Shown here piece after piece: positions 1-10,830 of a DNA stretch of 64,000 nucleotides; position 1 is the first letter of the stretch, and every line of letters starts with the position of its first letter. Origin of the DNA: Odiellus spinosus. Its lineage: Eukaryota; Arthropoda; Arachnida; Opiliones; Phalangiidae. Position numbers and translations under genes: made by a program. Below the pieces are notes generated by a model. That model did not search any database. It was not told where the DNA came from and saw only the letters and a program-made list of their open reading frames with translations. The stretch lies in contig OY987226.1 of assembly GCA_963920705.1 (NCBI GenBank), forward strand, positions 2,606,501 to 2,670,500, given 5' to 3'.

Positions 1-109
1 AACTTGGTTCAAATCAAGTACGCGTATTTGAATAGGATGGTTGTCAAATTTATTTTGTAAGGAAGAATTAAGCCCGAAAAGTCGATAATAATTTGGTAAT
101 TCTATAAAC

Positions 110-300
110 GGAACCGCGTTCGCACTTGGAAAGGTCAAACTGTGTGAAGTTTGGGGTCAAAAGATTTATTAGCTTGAAAAGTTAATTTATTTTGGAACGT
201 AATTAACGATTATTTTGATACGAAGGTAGGACTTAATCTGGATTAAGTACTTTAACGACAAATACCGCCCGAAAGCGACCTTTTAAAATGTCTTTTCTCG
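110..300. repeat. Fragments of two dispersed repeat families
   Basis: Positions 110-185 (GCGTTCGCACTTGG, then GGTCAAACTGTGTGAA) resemble the ends of the GCGTTCACACTAG-type elements found elsewhere here. Positions 190-300 (GGAACGTAATTAACG, then GATTAAGTACTTTAACGA and CCCGAAAGCGACC) match the interval at 39,672-39,755 and so belong to the reverse-strand end of the CRE/E-box-bearing dispersed repeat. Both are diverged and incomplete. No coding signal is seen. Confidence 0.5.
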
Positions 301-779
301 TCCTCAAATTTTAATTTTAAAGTTTCTTAAAAACGCGTCAAAAAACTGACCAAAACGGAGCATCAGGCAAAAGTGTAGAGTTCATTCAATATCAAGAAGA
401 TATATTTAAGAAGTGGAATGAGATAACGTCGGTATATTTCTGATCTATTTAACCCAAACATCCCAGATGAGCTATATCTTCTGGACGTCCGAAAGACCGC
501 TTTACTACTGTCCGATAAAACATGATTGAAAGGGGATAGGCTTAGCGGAGTTAAAGACCCAGAAAGAGTAAGATCTTGGCGTATGAATTTTTAGGAAAGA
601 AAATAAAAAAAATACTTTTTCGGGGAAACCATCACTGTATATCTTAAACGTTTTTTGAAAGCGAGTTTCGGTTGAATAATTTTAAGTTACGCTGAATCTA
701 TAGTTTTCTAGGGCAAGTCTCGGGGATAATTTAGGTTTTGTGAGATGATCTCTCAATTTGGTAGTATTCTAGCCTGTCC
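301..779. other. AT-rich sequence, nothing recognised
   Basis: No open frame of useful length, no repeat match within the window and no clear inverted repeat. Confidence 0.5.
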
Positions 780-1690
780 TTTTCCATTCATATTCTGATC
801 CAATTTTGATCAGATTCTGACCCTTTCAATCCAATTTAGATCATTTTCAGAGCTTTTCAATCCAATTTAGATCAGATTCTTACCCTTTTCAATCCAATTT
901 CGGTCATATTCAGAGCTTTTTAATCAAATTTAGATTAGATTCTGAGCTTTTTAATCCAATTTAGATCAGATTCTGAGCTTTTTAATCCAATTTAGATCAG
1001 ATTCAGATCTTTTTAATCCAATTTAGATCAGATTCAGATCTTTTCAATCCAATTTAGATCAGATTCTGAGCTTTTTAATCCAATTTAGATCAGATTCTGA
1101 GCTTTTTAATCCAATTTAGATCAGATTCTGACCTTTTCAATCCAATTTAGATCAGATTCTTACCCTTTTCAATCCAATTTAGATCAGATTCTTACCCTTT
1201 TCAATCCAATTTAGATCAAATTCGGAGCTTTTCAATCCAATTTAGATCAGATTCTTACCCTTTTCAATCCAATTTAGATCAGATTCTTACCCTTTTCAAT
1301 CCAATTTAGATCAGATTCTTACCCTTTTCAATCCAATTTAGATCAGATTCTGACCTTTTTAGATCCAATTTAGATCAAATTCGGGGCTTTTTAATCCAAT
1401 TTAGATCAGATTCTGACCTTTTTAGATCCAATTTAGATCAAATTCGGGGCTTTTTAATCCAATTTAGATCAGATTCTTACCCTTTTAGATCCAATTTAGA
1501 TCAGATTCAGATCTTTTTAATCCAATTTAGATCAGATTCAGAGCTTTTCAATCCAATTTAGATCAGATTCTGACCTTTTTCGATCCAATTTCCATCAAAT
1601 TCAGACATTTTTCAATTCAATTCAGATCAGATACTGACTCTTAAAATCCGTATCTAACCCTTCAATCCAATTCCGACCTTTGCTAATCAA
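780..1690. repeat. 31-bp minisatellite
   Basis: About 29 tandem units of 31 bp built on TCCAATTTAGATCAGATTC followed by a variable TGAGCTTTTTAA, TTACCCTTTTCAA or AGATCTTTTTAA tail. Units at both edges (780-900 and 1,560-1,690) are diverged and interior units are more uniform. This fits homogenisation by slippage or unequal exchange. Each unit carries GATC. No coding potential. Confidence 0.93.
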
Positions 1691-2369
1691 AATTTAATTA
1701 ATCTTAAAAAAAATTCAAAGTGCTTGTGCCACAATCAAAATTATAACAACGCGTAAACATAAAATGTATGTGTTTATACTTTCTATTTACACTTGTCCTT
1801 TTAAATAGAAACCTGGCCTAGTATACTAACAGTAAGAGAGTGTAAGTTGTAGACCTAGCTGGCACTGCGGCTACTTTGGCCTCAGATAGGCTTAATGGGA
1901 ACTCGTGTAATGGTTTATCGGTGGCGCCCGCTTCGCATCCATCATTCTAGGGGGACAAGCTCTACTCTAACTGTATATGCCTTGCCTTTTTTTCCCCTCG
2001 AAGTAACGCCGCTAAAAGGACCGCTATATAATAGGCCTAATGAATATTGGGTGATACTAAAGTAAAGAATTTCGTGGGTGGTGCGTGCACGCTGTTCTGT
2101 ATCGTTGAAGGTCTCCTTTACAGGACGGCGACAGAGTCTTCGGTCTTACTCAGTCACTAGCTCTTTTCTAGATCATTCTGTATAAGGACCCGAACTTGGG
2201 GTATATTGGAACACGCCGGGGTAATATAATTCTTCGTGAACAGTCAACTAATATATTTATTACTGTAAAAAATAATTTTTTAGACTAATTTTAATTTAGA
2301 TTTTATTTAATGAATTTCACAAAATTTTTAAATAACCTTTCACTTCCACTTCTCTATCTGTTCCTTAAC
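1691..2369. other. No gene recognised
   Basis: Mixed-composition DNA with the local motif TAGGCCTA near 2,032. No repeat family or coding region is identified. Confidence 0.45.
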
Positions 2370-2650
2370 ACGCGTTCATACTAGGCCCTAGAATCGATTT
2401 AAACCGTTAGAAAACGTTTCGCTTTAAAATAGTCGTGTGAACGGGAAACCGTCATTTTCTCGAATCGATTCGATTTCTCGAAACTGCTTCGGGAACCAGT
2501 TTCGTACCGATTCGGCTGGTTTCAACAACCGATAGATGAAGCTACTGTAAATCGATTTATAAAGATAACGCGTGAACGCGTGACGCTTAAAATTTGAATA
2601 TAGTTTTGATTTTACCATTTCAAATCGATTAATATATACTAGTGTGACCG
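2370..2650 (+). mobile_element. MITE-like element, GCGTTCATACTAG family, long form
   Basis: Begins near CGCGTTCATACTAGG and ends near CTAGTGTGACC, so the tips are inverted relative to each other. The core contains GAATCGATTTAAACCG, GTCGTGTGAACGGGAA, TTTCGTACCGATTCGGCTGG and CAACCGATAGATGAAGC. The same core, in the same order, occurs at 57,563-57,845 and, reverse-complemented, at 5,930-6,235 and 34,525-34,765. A shared order of motifs in four dispersed copies supports a transposon origin. No transposase is encoded. Exact target duplications could not be fixed by eye. Confidence 0.75.
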
Positions 2651-3310
2651 GGAACTAGAGCCGATGAGAAATTATTTTAATATTTTCTTAGATCAACAAA
2701 ATTTGATTTTGAATTTAATTTCAAACCGAAAATTTACCCTGTTCCATGTTACCCCTTAACGTCTGTACCAATATACCCCAGAAACCCATAGAGTGAAATA
2801 TCCATAGCGGTTGTATACGAAAACAAAAACTATACATTTTAGGAGTAAAAAGGGACCAAGAGAAAAAGTTTATTCATAAAAAGTCTTGAAAAAGACGACG
2901 AGAGAAGGCTTGTTCCTGATAAGAGCCCCCGCTGTGATTAGACTTGGCTTCAAAAAAACCTTAAAAAAATTCCATGTATCCTACACGAAGCGTAAAAAAG
3001 TACCAAGCCGTATCGTAACTTTAAAGCCATTTATCTTGTAATTTTGAAGCAATATAGAAATGATAAGGAGAAGAGATATGTGCGGGAGAATTATTATATG
3101 GAAATAAAACCCTCATCCAGGTTTGAGCGTAATGTTTCAATCATATTGAACGATTTAAAGGTTAGAGTTCAAATAGAGAGTGAAATTAAAAATTAAAGTT
3201 AGGCCTAAGTATTCCGAAATTTGTACAGAATAGCGGCCATGCCCAGTATATTCTTTTTAGTGTAAATCAGACTCGAAATCGCGACGGCCGGGCGAGACGC
3301 GCTCCTTCTT
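2651..3310. other. No gene recognised
   Basis: AT-rich DNA with purine-rich and poly-A/T tracts (2,820-2,900 and 2,950-2,970). No repeat match in the window. Confidence 0.45.
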
Positions 3311-3484
3311 AAGCCATGTTCACACTATAGACTTTGAAATCGATTTGAACAGGTTACGAAAGGTCAAATAATATAATTTTCTTGATCTGCCGTGTAGATC
3401 TTTAATGAAGAAATATTATTAATTGCTTTAATACTCGATATGATCCATTTAAACGGTTGTAAAACGGTGTGAACGTAGCTTTAG
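3311..3484. mobile_element. MITE-like element, short form of the GTTCACACTA family
   Basis: Tips AAGCCATGTTCACAC and GTGTGAACGTAGCTTT are imperfect inverted repeats. Inside are GACTTTGAAATCGATTTGAAC and GTGTAGATCTTTAATGAAGAA. The second resembles GTGTAGATCTTTCATCAAAAA at 6,883-6,904, so this and the 6,805 copy form a subfamily. Non-coding. Confidence 0.65.
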
Positions 3485-3648
3485 TTCCAATCTCAACCGT
3501 TAGAGAGCGCAATTTCGAATTCCGTATCTCGACCTTTTTAGAGCTTTAGATGTTTTCCTCTCTCCTCGGGCGAAAGCTTGGACGACAAAAATTTCAGAAC
3601 CGTGTACCAATCATAATATTCCTTTTGTAAGCGTGATTTACCTGTGAT

Positions 3649-3985
3649 CAGAAGCCGATGAAACCCTCCTTTGAAGTCTATTACTCCCTGGTCTTGTCTA
3701 CCCCTCTCTGTATGGGTTAGTTTCAAAAAGCGCGATTCGTACGCCTCCTAACGGTCGATATTTTCGGAGCGGGAGTTCGTCGAGCGAATATCTCTAGCAG
3801 CCTCGGAGTTCGTCAAAAAAACGTCGTCGTTTGTGGAGAGAGAGAATTTCCAATTTTCCGTAGACAGGGGGTATGAAGTAGGACCCCTCCGATCTCGTAA
3901 AATTGTGAATTTTACCCATACAGAGAGGAGCGCTATATCGAACTTTAGAGTAGTAGACTTCAAAGGAGGGTTTCATCTACTTCTG
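3649..3985 (+). mobile_element. 7-bp-TSD MITE (CAGAAG family), copy 1, subfamily I
   Basis: A 337-bp element with perfect 7-bp target duplications CTGTGAT at 3,642-3,648 and 3,986-3,992. The ends are inverted repeats starting CAGAAGCCGATGAAACCCTC (left) and CAGAAGTAGATGAAACCCTC (right, reverse-complemented). They stay matched for about 37 bp, to GAAGTCTAYTACTC, and resume at CCTCTCTGTATGGGT. The centre (GATATTTTCGGAGCGGGAGT, GTCAAAAAAACGTCGTCGTT) is shared by all 13 copies here. Subfamily I is marked by GTAGATG at the right tip, GATCGGAGGGGTCC and TTCATACCCCCC. Short open frames reading inward from ATGAAACCC at each tip are not conserved across copies and I do not call them genes. The superfamily is unknown. 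Confidence 0.95.
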
Positions 3986-3992
3986 CTGTGAT

Positions 3993-4655
3993 ATAATCCA
4001 TTGAATTAAAAAAAATGGTGATACAATCACTTTAAGAAATCAAAATATTAAATATATATCTAAAACGTTTCTTTTTCAGCTTGCCTTTTAAGTTATATTT
4101 ATTCTAGCGTACGATGCTTTTAAGTTAAATACTATGTCCAGACTTTTCTACCCCGGCTAGTCTGCAGATTTCATTTTTGTTTTATTTTTATGTAAAAGGA
4201 AAAGGACGCCAAGGCTTAGGTAGAGAGCTGTACCGTAGTAGATAGGATATATCTATGTTCTCCCCCCCTTTTTCCAAGCGTTGAAACAAACGACCTATGA
4301 AAATAAAATATAATAAAAAGAAACATTTTTTTGGTAAAGAAGACGATTTTTGAGCCGCGGTAAAATCCTAAGCGATATTTTTATTTTTTTTTATTTTTGG
4401 AAGGGTTTTTGTTGGGGTTTAGGAAAATTGAAATGAGGCGTACGTTTAGATTTGGTTTACAGCTCATCTTTTTGCTTCAATTGACAGACGTTTATTTATT
4501 CTGAATTTCACAAAATTTGGGAGAATGTAAATATTTGTATTCGAAAATGGAAAATGGGTTTTGGGTGTTAAATGGGAAGGTTCCCTTTTTGAAGGCAAGT
4601 TCAAATACACCTTTTTTGTTTTATAATTTTATTAATTGGATAGATCTATTGAATT
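3993..4655. other. No gene recognised
   Basis: AT-rich DNA with poly-T tracts (4,325-4,335 and 4,380-4,395) and a C run near 4,263. Nothing matches other parts of the window. Confidence 0.45.
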
Positions 4656-4831
4656 AAATACAGATATTATCCGTTTGCTTAAAATTAAATACAGATATTA
4701 TCCGTTTGATTAATATTAAATACAGATATTGTCCGTTTGATTAATATTAAATACAGATATTATCCGTTTGCTTAAAATTAAATACAGATATCCGTTTGAT
4801 TAATATTAAATACAGATATTATTCGTTTGCT
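4656..4831. repeat. 31-bp minisatellite, left part
   Basis: About six units of AAATACAGATATTATCCGTT followed by TGATTAATATT or TGCTTAAAATT (31 bp; one unit shortened). The array is interrupted at 4,832 by MITE copy 2 and resumes at 5,172 in the same phase, so the array is older than the insertion. Confidence 0.9.
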
Positions 4832-5171
4832 CAGAAGCCGATGAAACCCTCCTTTGAAGTCTACTACTCTAATGTTCGATATAGCGCTCCTCTCTGTATG
4901 GGTAAAATTCACAATTTTACGAGATCGGAGGGGTCCTACTTCATACCCCCCTGTCTACGGAAAATTGGAAATTCTCCTTCTCCACAAACGACGACGTTTT
5001 TTTTTGACGAACTCCGAGGCTGCTAGAGATATTCGCTGGACGAACTCCCGCTCCGAAAATATCTACCGTTAGGAGGCGTACGAATCGCGCTTTTTGAAAC
5101 TGACCCATACAGAGAGGGGTAGACAAGACCAGGGAGTAATAGACTTCAAAGGAGGGTTTCTAAGGCTTCTG
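4832..5171 (-). mobile_element. CAGAAG-family MITE, copy 2, inside a minisatellite
   Basis: A 340-bp copy in reverse orientation, with perfect 7-bp duplication GTTTGCT at 4,825-4,831 and 5,172-5,178. The duplicated target is part of the 31-bp minisatellite unit. The far tip is altered (GGGTTTCTAAGGCTTCTG instead of GGGTTTCATCGGCTTCTG) and the central T run is lengthened. GATCGGAG and ATACCCCCC place it in subfamily I, but its right-arm tip reads GCCGATG. Confidence 0.95.
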
Positions 5172-5255
5172 GTTTGCTTAAAATTAAATACAGATATTAT
5201 CCGTTTGCTAAAAATTAAATACAGATATTATTCGTTCGCTTAAAAATATGGCCTT
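5172..5255. repeat. 31-bp minisatellite, right part
   Basis: Two to three further AAATACAGATATTAT units continuing the array interrupted by MITE copy 2. Diverged at the right end. Confidence 0.85.
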
Positions 5256-5505
5256 TGGGACCGTTTCCAAACCGTTTCGAATGTTCTTATCAACTATTCA
5301 AGCTTGTAATTTTAAATTTTAACCTTTAATCTTTGGAGTTGACCTCAAACTTTTACAATTTGACCTTTCCAAAACGGTTAAAATCGCTTTCAAAGTCCCT
5401 TGTGTGAACGTAGTTTATTTCCCGTTCATTTGACTGTAGCGAAACGTTTTGAAGCTGTTTAAATCGACTCATCTAAGGTCTAATATGAACGCGACTTAAT
5501 TGTCA
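5256..5505. mobile_element. Diverged GTTCANACTAG-family element
   Basis: Contains GACCTCAAACTTTTACAATT, GACCTTTCCAAAACGGTTAA, GTGTGAACGTAG and a right end TCTAATATGAACGCGACTTA. Nearly the same motif series occurs at 30,232-30,517 (GACCTCAAAATTTTACAATT, GACCTTTCTTAAAAGGTTAA). An old non-coding copy with ill-defined limits. Confidence 0.6.
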
Positions 5506-5929
5506 ATAACATTTGGTTCATAGGATTAATGAATTTGCGCGTCTAATTGCACCTGTTTTCAACGGCCGATCTGGCACGCGCGTTTTAGCAAACTGACCAA
5601 CGTAAACGCGACATAAAACGGAGAGAAAATGAGTGAGAAAGGAATGAAAACGGGCGAGTCATCGACCTTATAACAAGGAACAAACGACGTAGTCTCGTCC
5701 ATGCAAATCAAATCGGAAAGCTGTTAGACACGCAGCCATGACCGACTGGCCATCCAGCATTTAGAACGACCCTCGCCTCGCGATAAATGTCGCTCTCTCT
5801 CTCTCTGTTATTATTAAATCTCACCTCGATTTAGGAGTGTGGAAGAATCAACCCCAGTGTGCTACAGAACGACATGAGCTAATAGTTTAAATCGAGTGAG
5901 TTAACGACGCCATTTTGAATTTAAAGTTA
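5506..5929. other. No gene recognised
   Basis: Moderately GC-richer patch (5,540-5,800) with a CT-dinucleotide tract near 5,790-5,805. No coding region or repeat match recognised. Confidence 0.4.
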
Positions 5930-6235
5930 AATTGTTTAGGTTAAAAACTTACGAGTACACAGTTCTTAATCGATTTGAAACGTTAAAAATCAAACCAATA
6001 TTCAAATCGCCATGAATTGTTTTAAGCCTCACGTGTTCACGAATTATCGTTAAAAAACAATCTATCGGTTGTTGAAACCAGCCGAATCGGTACGAAACTG
6101 GTTCCCGATGCAGTTTCGAGAAATCGAATCAAATCGATTCGATAAAAGACGGTTTCCGGTTCACACGACTCTAGGGAAACGTTTTGAAACGGTTTAAATC
6201 GATTTCAAGGCATAGTATGAACGCGGCTTTAGTAA
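5930..6235 (-). mobile_element. MITE-like element, GCGTTCATACTAG family, long form
   Basis: Reverse-strand counterpart of the element at 2,370-2,650. In this order it shows CTATCGGTTGTTGAAACCAG, CCGAATCGGTACGAAACTGG, TTCGAGAAATCGAATC, GGTTTAAATCGATTTCAAGG and a TAGTATGAACGCGGCTTTAG end. Non-coding. Confidence 0.72.
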
Positions 6236-6804
6236 ATTACCGTTAGAGGACGCTTATGGAAACCAGGTTTTGTTATACATGTATCTATTAAGATAGACAG
6301 GTTCGTTTGTTAACAGTCTTAGATACAACTCACGTCGCCACTTATTATTAACTCATGATATCGCCGTAAAAATAGGAGAAAAATAGTAAAATGAAGGAAA
6401 AGGGAGGAGAAGAGGAAGCCCAATTCGTTAAAGCACCCAGTCAAAATTAGACACGCTCGGCGCGTTCTGTAGAATCACGGAAAAGCGGGACACTCCCCTC
6501 CTGTTCTCGTGTGTCCGACTAGTAGTGTAGCTCTCCTTGACTACAATTTACACAATGGTATGACCCCCCCCCCTCCAGACCATGTACAATCAGAATCACT
6601 TTTGGTCTTCATAACGCGTACATTTAGGGCTTACCTCTGAGTTTAAAGGCGTAGTACCACTTAACGGTCAATAAATACATAATTTTTGATATTTCCATTT
6701 TGAAGTTTATTTCTAACGCGTCAACCCAGAGGTATAAAATTTTGAATATGGCGTTTTAATAGTATGATAAAACTAAAAATATAATCCATAGGAATTCGAA
6801 ACAA
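6236..6804. other. Repeat fragment (6,237-6,310), otherwise nothing recognised
   Basis: 6,237-6,310 (ACCGTTAGAGGACGCTTATG, then AACCAGGTTTTGTTA) matches the arms of the foldback element at 36,553-36,930. The rest, including a C10 run near 6,564, shows nothing recognisable. Confidence 0.5.
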
Positions 6805-6965
6805 AAGCCGCGTTCACATTAGAGACTTCGAACCCGTTTTGAACCATGTTGGAAAGGTCAAATTATAAAATTTCGGGGTCATCCGTGTAGATCTTTCATC
6901 AAAAAATATAATTAATACCTCGAAGAGTCGATTGGAATATTGAAAACGCTTTCAATTTAACTATT
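6805..6965. mobile_element. GTTCACATTAG-family fragment
   Basis: Left end AAGCCGCGTTCACATTAGAG, then GAAAGGTCAAATTATAAAAT and CCGTGTAGATCTTTCATC, close to the element at 3,311-3,484. The right end is lost or unrecognisable. Confidence 0.6.
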
Positions 6966-7724
6966 TATAATTATAATTTAAGTTTATTACCATAGTCAAG
7001 AAATGTTGCGTGTCTTAATAATGGTAATTAAATAACTTAATTTTAATATAAACAACGTAATTTATTAGATAATTACGTTATGTAAATCAGCACTGAAGAA
7101 ATAACTGTTATACTACCTCTTTAAACTCACAAATAAAACGGATTTATAGTAGACTTAACTTTATCTCTACTGTAAACTTAAACTGATACGAATATATAGG
7201 TCTATGGAATAATATAAAAGGAATTATTCAGAGTTTTCGGACTGGCATCTGCGTCCCTCTCCGATTTGCTAATCAGCTGCCATTGTATTCTTCAGGCGTT
7301 TTGCGAATGCTGCGAGTTTAAACTCGAGTAACGGCACTGTCCGGTCTTAAAGAGTACTAATTGTCTATTGTAAAATATCATCGAATGCCATTGGGGTAAG
7401 ATTTTTAGGACCTCCTGCTCCGTTAGGATTCTCTGTTACGGGTCACGCGTGAAAGTTGCTTTTTCTCCTATTAAAGATTTATTTAGCAGACACCCTGACC
7501 GTGAAGCGACAATGGGGTTAGTTCGGGTTATGGTTAATGTTGAGGGAGGACAAATTACGACATCTTTGGGGAGTTTTTGGGTGGGCGAGCGTGTTCTTGT
7601 TCGACAAGGTGGGAAGGTGAAATTGAGTAATTTATTCTAATAATTATAATGGTAATTATATCGTCTATTACGTATATATATTTTTTTTTTATTTAAAATT
7701 TTTGAGTGGTCACCCTGGAAACGT
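6966..7724. other. No supported gene; one unassigned open frame
   Basis: A plus-strand frame is open from 7,374 to a TAA at 7,638-7,640 (about 88 codons). It has no ATG near its start, and the peptide (for example GLVRVMVNVEGGQ) resembles no family I know. It could be a decayed exon or chance. The rest is AT-rich and featureless. Confidence 0.35.
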
Positions 7725-7780
7725 CTTGAAACGATTTAAATCGATTTCAAGGCTTAGTATGAACGCGACTAAATCGATTC
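7725..7780 (-). repeat. Terminal fragment of the GCGTTCATACTAG family
   Basis: GAAACGATTTAAATCGATTT followed by CAAGGCTTAGTATGAACGCG reproduces the reverse-strand end seen at 6,180-6,235 and 34,715-34,765. Only about 55 bp remain. Confidence 0.65.
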
Positions 7781-8493
7781 TTCGTTGATCGATGGGAGTC
7801 GATCAAACGAACACGTATAACCCTCCAGAGATTAGCGAATATTTCACGATTAAACTTTTCTCTAACATCATTATAATATCCAAGTTTTGAGCGCTTTTAT
7901 TAAAATATAACAGATGCCTCGAATAATTTTAATCTAATATAACAAATATATTAAATTTAGGGTTTGAGGTATACCGTACGATTTTGAGAAATTTAATCTG
8001 AATTAGTCTTATCTAAAATGCTCCAATTACGGGCTATATATTGCTAGCTATTCATTGCACCCTACCGCACCAGAAACCCCCGAGAGACCACCACAAACCA
8101 TATACTTCTAGCCTCTAAAAATCGTACGAGAATGGAATAGTAAAAATCCATTATAACGTTTATATTGGACATCAAAAGTAAATCTATATATCAAAAATAA
8201 AAAGGATATAAAAAGAAGGGTATCAACTTTCGACCCCACCTGGGGTACACCCAATATAACCCCGGCCACCATATTCTCCCTAGAAATAATACCAAATCCC
8301 GATGGAATTGTTTAACACTCGAGAGCTAGGCCTATCAAAAAACTGAAGAAACCAAAAGGAGATGCACCAGGAGATACTTAGACCTTTTCGACGATAAGTA
8401 CGCGCCAACCTTTGCCTGCCTTTGATAAGCCTAAAAGTATCAAGACCACACGCAAGCTGATTCCCAGATATATTATTATTGCGTGTAAAATAC
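7781..8493. other. No gene recognised
   Basis: AT-rich DNA, nothing recognised on either strand. A reverse-strand open frame entering MITE copy 3 is a chance read-through. Confidence 0.45.
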
Positions 8494-8500
8494 ATTTTAA

Positions 8501-8838
8501 CAGAAGCCGATGAAACCCTCCTTTGAAGTCTATTACTCCCTGGTCTTGTCTACCCCTCTCTGTATGGGTTAGTTTCAAAAAGCGCGATTCGTACGCCTCC
8601 TAACGGTAGATATTTTCGGAGCGGGAGTTCGTCGAGCGAATATCTCTAGCAGCCTCGGAGTTCGTCAAAAAAACGTCGTCGTTTGTGGAGAGAGAGAATT
8701 TCCAATTTTCCGTAGACAGGGGGGTATGAAGTAGGACCCCTCCGATCTCGTAAAATTGGGAATTTTACCCATACAGAGAGGAGCCCTATATCGAACATTA
8801 GAGTAGTAAACTTCAAAGGAGGGTTTCATCTACTTCTG
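8501..8838 (+). mobile_element. CAGAAG-family MITE, copy 3, subfamily I
   Basis: A 338-bp copy with perfect duplication ATTTTAA at 8,494-8,500 and 8,839-8,845. It has the subfamily I markers (GCCGATG left tip, GTAGATG right tip, TCCGATCTCG) and is close to copies 1 and 10 throughout. Confidence 0.95.
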
Positions 8839-8845
8839 ATTTTAA

Positions 8846-9960
8846 CTAATTTTTATTTTTCACGAGGAGACGCTGCAATTTGTTTATAACTAACACCTTT
8901 ATTTATTTGGTGACGTTTCGAATTCATTACGTCATAGTAAGGACCTGATGATGTCCAATTAATAAAAATATTAGTTATAAAAGAAGTGCAGCGGCTCCTA
9001 TTGAAAAATTAAAATTAGTTAAAATCTGCATATATTAAAATATTTAATCACAATTTGCGAATAAAGTTTGAGTAGCTAGGACGTTCAAGGGAGGTTTTTA
9101 CATAAAAATATAATTTGGACAATGAAAGTGTGGAAGTAAAATCACAGAGGGAGTTTTATTTGCAGCCATGAATTATTAAGTAGCAGTATTTTTAATTATT
9201 TTAATGATTTTATAAGTTATTCACGATGGGTAACAAAATTTACGTAAAGAAGTTTGGGCGTATTATTAAAAATGATTTAATATGTAGATAATGTAGGCCT
9301 TTGCGTGGAAAAACTGACTTTTAATTAAGAATTCTGACGAAACCCACACGTTTTTGATACTTTGAAAGGATCTTGACAATACACGTGAACTTTGGAAACA
9401 TTTGCAAACGCGTAAAAAGGCCTGATACAGCGTTGTGTCCATTTTTCCCGCCGAAATGGTCTACGCGTGTAGTACGAAAAGGGATCACCCCTAGGGTTTT
9501 TACGAGTTTTAGGAGGCGAGAGGGTGAAATTCGTGGGTTAAGGTGTTAGGCCTAGATCCGTGATAATACCAAAGATAAATGTCTAAAAGCGTTCCGCGTC
9601 ATTCGACTCCCGTTTTCCAAAAGTCTCCCCCGCAATGCTCGCTCCCTTCGACGACTATACATCCCTACCTCGGGTTTTTAGGATTGTAGGCTTCAATTGG
9701 GAGGGTTGAATTTGGGAAAAAGGTTCTGATATATATTCTCCTCAATTTGGAGCGATAGCAACGTGGGGATCGGACCTGAGGGGTATTGAGTTACTATATT
9801 GTTACAACCTTCCTTATTTTTCAATTTTAGCGCCGCTACTCGCGCGGTTCTCGTTGTTGTAGTTAAATAATGAGATTGTAGTCTTTGTGGTAACAACAGA
9901 ACACCAATCAACATCTTATTTGGGTTACAGAGTTAGAGTGCATATTATAAATACCACATA
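8846..9960. other. No gene recognised
   Basis: AT-rich DNA in which I see no element ends, tandem repeats or coding region. TAGGCCTAG occurs at 9,548. Confidence 0.4.
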
Positions 9961-10393
9961 TCTTCATTGCAATTACATATTTTCATTGCAATTACATATC
10001 TTCATTGGAATTACATATCTTCATTGCAATTACATATCTTAATTTCAATTACATATCTTCATTGCAATTACATATCTTCATTGCAATTACATATCTTCAT
10101 TGCAATTACATATCTTCATTGCAATTACATATCTTCATTGCAATTACATATCTTCATTGCAATTACATATCTTCATTGCAATTACATATCTTCATTGCCA
10201 TTACATATCTTCATTGCAATTACATATCTTCATTGCAATTACATATCTTCATTGCAATTACATATCTTCATTGCAATTACATATCTTCATTGAAATTACA
10301 TATCTTCATTGAAATTACATATCTTCATTGCAATTACATATCTTCATTGCAATTACATATCTTTATTGCAATTTCAATTACATATCTTCAAGC
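9961..10393. repeat. 19-bp minisatellite
   Basis: About 22 units of ATATCTTCATTGCAATTAC, very homogeneous in the middle, with single-base variants (TTGGAATT, TTGCCATT, TTGAAATT) and a degraded right edge. Because 19 is not a multiple of 3 and the unit has no stop on the plus strand, all three plus frames stay open for over 100 codons. These frames are artefacts of the repeat. Confidence 0.95.
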
Positions 10394-10424
10394 AAACTGT
10401 TCCTATAAGATGAATTCGAGTGGG

Positions 10425-10830
10425 TGAGTCCTTAAGTTTATGACCTTTGATAATCTTGTTTTTCTGGCGGCTCTAACCGTCCGACGCTCTGACTCGCCGT
10501 TGAGGCGAAACTCCACCGGCCTTGGCTCTAACGCAATCAAGAAGCGGCCAAGAGTCTGTTATGAATATTAAATCTCCCTAGCGATTCGTGGCCATACTGC
10601 GCGTCTTGAACCGAGTTCAGGCTTTTCCCTTTTTAGTCGACCTACACCAAACTGCGCTTTGCACGGTCCGTTAGGCGCTAAACCCCAACATGCCCCGCGA
10701 GTCTAAGCACCGGACTTAAACTCGGCCCCCAACTTTCCGAAGAGACTCCGTGATGAGGCACGGATGGGGCTCGTAGTTCCAACCCCGAGCTATTTCTTGA
10801 CTCTTTCATGTTGTATAATCATTTGTTCAT
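10425..10830. other. GC-richer patch of unknown nature
   Basis: Clearly higher in G+C than its surroundings, with CpGs scattered through it (for example CCGTCCGACGCTCTGACTCG). It starts next to a donor-like GTGGGTGAGTCC at 10,420-10,432. No long open frame, element end or RNA structure was recognised on either strand. It could be a first exon, promoter region, retroelement leader or unique DNA. Confidence 0.35.

Noticed and set aside
7374..7640. 88-codon open stretch
   Set aside because: No initiating ATG near the start, no recognisable domain and no clear splice context. Could be an exon but unsupported.
9967..10427. Frames of 108 and 140 codons (His-Ile-Phe-Ile-Ala repeats)
   Set aside because: Direct translation of the 19-bp minisatellite in all three plus frames.
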